A stretch of DNA of 64,000 nt from contig CAZSDK010000004.1 in NCBI GenBank assembly GCA_964605655.1, positions 1 to 64,000 on the forward strand. Reading direction: 5' to 3'. Shown piece after piece: positions 63,101 through 64,000 of the stretch. Positions within the stretch are counted from its first letter, which is position 1. The number at the start of each line of letters is the position of its first letter. Made by a program: the position numbers and the translations under genes. The DNA comes from JAKLIX01 sp964605655. Lineage in GTDB: Bacteria > Bacteroidota > Bacteroidia > Bacteroidales > CAIXZF01. A model generated the notes under the pieces. It was not told the DNA's origin. It did not search any database and worked only from the letters and a program-made list of their open reading frames with translations.

Positions 63101-64000
63101 GCGTTGCTGGTGATGTCCCAGCCTCCTCCTGGTTTTGGCATATAATTGTTCAACGATCTTACACTGAATCCGCCACCGTGATCACTAATCCATTTGTCCA
63201 GGCCTTTGCCAATATTATCTATGTCACTTCCATCTATGGGATCCGTTTCAAACTCCCACGAAAGTGCCTCCGTCAATCCCTGGTCATCCAAACCGCCTGC
63301 AATCTGCGGATGTGTCGGCTCAAAATATTTCAGGCAGGCAGCCGAGGCGGTAGGAGCACAAAACATATTGCCGTTGTTGGGGTAGCTCTGGTTGTACTGA
63401 CTTATATCCGGAATACCTTTGTTAAAATAGGTTTCTTTTGGATCCACATTGGCAAAGATGTACTGAATATTCGCCCCTGTCGAATAGGCATCGAAAGTCA
63501 GTACATCGGTCTGCATTTCATAGTAATTTCCGAAATTAAGACCAAACTTGTTGGGTGGAGTGGGATCGTAATAGACAGGTTCGGTCTTGGTGTATTCCAA
63601 CATATCACTCGTTATTAAGTCCATGATCACCTTAAAGTACAGTGGTTCAAGTGCTTGAATAAGTCCGTTATGTTGAAGCATGGTCAGCCAGCCGTCACCC
63701 AGGATGACGGTGTCGCTTAATCCTGCCGAGGTGACCGTCCCATCGGTGTCCATTCCAATCGGGTTCCAGTTCGTCAGGTCATAGGAATAGAAAAATGTCA
63801 CATTGGATATTTGATGGTCTGGATCGCTGACCAGCAGTTGAACCTTTGTGGAATCGGAGCTCCCTCCTATCCAGTTATGCCAGGATTCCGTGTTGATCCA
63901 GTCGCCTGCCTGTATGAAAAAATCATGGGGTTGAACAGGGGTCGGGGGATTGCTGTAAATAATGAAAGCCATTTCAGAGATCTTCCCGCCAATTGGTCCC
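57142..64000 (-). CDS. giant T9SS surface protein with GEVED repeats, 5' end beyond the window
   Basis: At least 2285 residues; the frame stays open through 64000 and the first ATG (63972) has no signal peptide, so the start is outside. Numbered from that ATG: an Ig-like region, a C39-like cysteine-peptidase-like region (about 190-390; Cys205 in NMFCAPTASAAC, His339 in GMHTVGF), then five GEVED domains (about 447-605, 805-972, 975-1135, 1334-1501, 1503-1665) each with Y/F-G-D-A-P, DDEDGV, W-V-D-F-N-A-D-G-D and the GEVEDY motif. Two nearly identical beta-rich modules (609-800, 1138-1330; start GIKWQQPYNP) sit between them. Near the C-terminus are a dockerin-like helix pair with Ca-loops (AANVDGSAIVNTIDALM), a cohesin-like domain, and a T9SS sorting domain (VPNPLDQVTRISF to RLILVK). 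Confidence 0.85.
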   Translation of the reverse strand, partial: GPIGGKISEMAFIIYSNPPTPVQPHDFFIQAGDWINTESWHNWIGGSSDSTKVQLLVSDPDHQISNVTFFYSYDLTNWNPIGMDTDGTVTSAGLSDTVILGDGWLTMLQHNGLIQALEPLYFKVIMDLITSDMLEYTKTEPVYYDPTPPNKFGLNFGNYYEMQTDVLTFDAYSTGANIQYIFANVDPKETYFNKGIPDISQYNQSYPNNGNMFCAPTASAACLKYFEPTHPQIAGGLDDQGLTEALSWEFETDPIDGSDIDNIGKGLDKWISDHGGGFSVRSLNNYMPKPGGGWDITSNAQTFDLMKNELERCQDVIATMTFIENGQLGPSHTTTFNSIDNEPDNGMHTVGFMDPGTGEKETGTMDPSSCTVTGYADNVNSNPPYANKTARIGHLAIVCPMEQSIVPTGGKIKWGPDPPVDTFILHLPRWYFFRIICVDQDGFSARKDIVVKKLALDYGDAPDSYATLYASDGPRHELDGVTFLGDTVDYDSDGQPTPGCNGDDLNNVDDEDGVIFNWPLHPGNPCMVTVKSSVSGAFLNAWIDFDHSGTFSGASEQIFSSVTMLPGNNYLYFYVPPNANPGNTCVRFRLSTVQGLNPCCYAPDGEVEDYLVDISTTTGIKWQQPYNPTLPGLHDHDYMSGQNTIGIALADDWLCNGGVVTDLHWWGNYETNGTTEIRGSGINHFHLAIHANTAGATCLPAEPPLWSADITLAEAMETTTGVLNNEAAMIYEYSWYLTLPFEQVQGNRYWLEIQAVSNSATSPPLWRWQEAFRSDMPILCGAATRTLTNGSQGPWSPIAFPSHPFENLAFKITSTQAYYDYGDAPNSYSTLLAANGARHNPAIQAVFMGLLKDTELNGFPSVAANGDDLNNLADEDGVTFNTPLVQGQNASVTIVASIANVFITGWVDFNADGDWNEQNEQIINNLNSAAGPNVVIFPVPNNAITDTTYARFRISTMPGLSFTGLAPNGEVEDYRVIIEEPAPELDFGDAPDTYSTLLASNGPRHIVNGIVFMGNAPDTEANGFPSVNANGDDLNNLDDEDGVTFNWPLNQGNPSIVTVNSSLAGAFLTAWVDFNADGDFGEAGEKIFSDQLLAAGNNHLTFQVPANAVLGNTYARFRICTQQGLSYTGQAPNGEVEDYLVEITALTGIKWQQPYNPTLPGLHDHDYISGQNTMGIALADDWLCNGGVVTDLHWWGNYETNGTTEIRGSGINHFHLAIHANTAGATCLPAEPPLWSADITLAEAMETTTGVLNNEAAMIYEYSWYLTLPFEQVQGTRYWLEIQAVSNSATSPPLWRWQEAFRSDMPILCGAATRTLTNGSQGPWSPITFATHPFENLAFKITSTQAFYDYGDAPNSYSTLLAANGARHNPAIQAVFMGLLKDTELNGFPSVAANGDDLNNLADEDGVTFNTPLVQGQNASVTIVASIANVFITGWVDFNADGDWNEQNEQIINNLNSAAGPNVVIFPVPNNAITDTTYARFRISTMPGLSFTGLAPNGEVEDYRVIIEEPQPEYFDWGDAPDPGYPTLALSNGANHALGGALKLGNLVDQEANGLPHPAALGDDQNNNDDEDGVLFTSNLIPGNNATLIVNASAAGFLQAWVDFNADGDWSDNGEQVFTNQAVVAGNNNLGFAIPNNAHTGKTFARFRVCTAQNIGTSGTASDGEVEDYRLFISQPGATKMHWSQPPDLNPNGHAVSVDLSWTPTADDFLCTQTGTINHIRTWHNFADDSLSPNGPGSDTIRLLIRTDIPESNNSYSKPGDILWQHVFEPGDYNVTEVCDSIPAWWYDPATQVWQPNNNLRTFRFDFPIVNNAFNQTQGTVYWLEVQYLHPDWWMDNTLGWRTTPLNARWNDDAVWFNGNNPNFPNGYVDHHYMPGHPSAGQSFDMAFAIFNAAPAASVSGTINYGNAALTPMNNTKIYLRQNNIKLDSTITNTSGYYSFTTYTEGLLNLTAKSTKPWGGANSTDALIILKHYVQMSLLTGLYLKAANVDGSAIVNTIDALMTARRYIGYITSFPVGDWAFENPSLTMVTPGTYTVNLLALCYGDVNGSYDPPMVKQPPSVTIIPDGAISTREKEMIRIPVLSGEDRTIGAISLSIGLPEKYSVNKVSSVLEYNGGFYYHQDKGQLTISWYSLVPVSLYKNQKIFDIELVPGSPIKQDFNFEALSGSVIADDQGVEYTDFMLFMPEMTLPVTGNLFSLGDAVPNPLDQVTRISFTLSEDATVSLSVNNSLGERVDLLLDHERFGKGRHTITFDCSNCPQGVYYYSIEAVYDRGIFQDTKRLILVK
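59471..60560 (-). repeat. internal direct repeat, copy 2
   Basis: About 1090 bases that recur at 61058-62147 with an offset of exactly 1587 bases (529 codons). Each covers one GIKWQQ module and one GEVED domain. Over about 470 bases (59471-59940) only a handful of bases differ, including at third positions. Confidence 0.9.
61058..62147 (-). repeat. internal direct repeat, copy 1
   Basis: Partner of 59471-60560. The 497 bases between the copies encode a further, more divergent GEVED domain that resembles the one ahead of copy 1, so the original duplicated unit was probably GEVED-module-GEVED. Confidence 0.9.

Noticed and set aside
63972..63974. ATG at 63972 as the true start of the giant gene
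   Set aside because: The frame stays open to the window edge, there is no signal peptide although a T9SS sorting domain is present, and no ribosome-binding site is seen.
1..64000. tRNA and rRNA genes, integrases, insertion sequences
   Set aside because: None seen in any gap; all gaps are under 220 bases and hold no cloverleaf-like pattern or attachment-site repeat that I could support.

Overview
The window reads as chromosomal DNA of a member of the Bacteroidota. The evidence is a set of type IX secretion (T9SS) C-terminal sorting domains on large exported proteins, a fused SecDF, a PorE-like TPR/PD40/OmpA protein, SprB-type and GEVED repeats, a fused CrtYcd lycopene cyclase, and promoters of the Bacteroidota form TTTG-N19-21-TAnnTTTG. 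No phage, integrase, transposase, CRISPR array, rRNA or tRNA gene was seen. TGA ends many intact genes, so the standard bacterial code applies. No gene-free stretch exceeds 300 bases.

Layout. 0.05-5.2 kb (+): three genes for exported proteins; the middle one, a GH5-like glycosidase, carries an in-frame TGA. 5.3-7.9 kb (+): a PBP4-type D,D-peptidase and a branched-chain aminotransferase. 7.9-13.7 kb (-): pyrF, prfA, purM, a possible 32-residue membrane peptide, and a PorE-like protein whose C-terminus is a degenerate aspartic-protease fold. 13.8-17.5 kb (-): tatA and secDF, separated by a strong terminator that shares bases with the tatA promoter. 17.6-19.9 kb (+): a T9SS FG-GAP protein. 19.9-34.5 kb (-): a long, tightly packed run of lpd, asnB, a GT4 glycosyltransferase, Wza-like exporter, Wzc-like kinase, rfbC, a WecA/MraY-family transferase, a lytic transglycosylase, uvrA, a LOG-family hydrolase and a retropepsin. 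The middle of it is an exopolysaccharide/O-antigen set.

34.6-38.1 kb (+): a Cys/Met-metabolism PLP enzyme, thrC and thrH. ThrH can make O-phosphohomoserine, the substrate of ThrC. 38.1-45.8 kb: a divergent carotenoid locus. crtI-crtB-crtYcd and ispH run to the right; cruF, crtW, a PlsC-like acyltransferase, a GT2 glycosyltransferase and a small secreted TPR-like protein run to the left. The set predicts a monocyclic keto-carotenoid, hydrated at its open end and probably glycosylated and acylated. The two arms are read from short promoters that face each other.

46.0-47.7 kb (+): another T9SS protein. 47.7-57.0 kb (-): ROK kinase, glycosylasparaginase with a Tat signal, CutC, GH2 beta-mannosidase-like protein, EEP-family phosphatase and GH92 alpha-mannosidase. 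This looks like a locus for dismantling N-linked glycans, but the GH2 protein lacks both catalytic glutamates. A GC-rich perfect hairpin lies inside the locus. 57.1-64.0 kb (-): the C-terminal part of a very large T9SS protein with a C39-like region, five GEVED domains, dockerin- and cohesin-like modules, and a nearly identical 1.09-kb internal direct repeat. Its 5' end is beyond the window.
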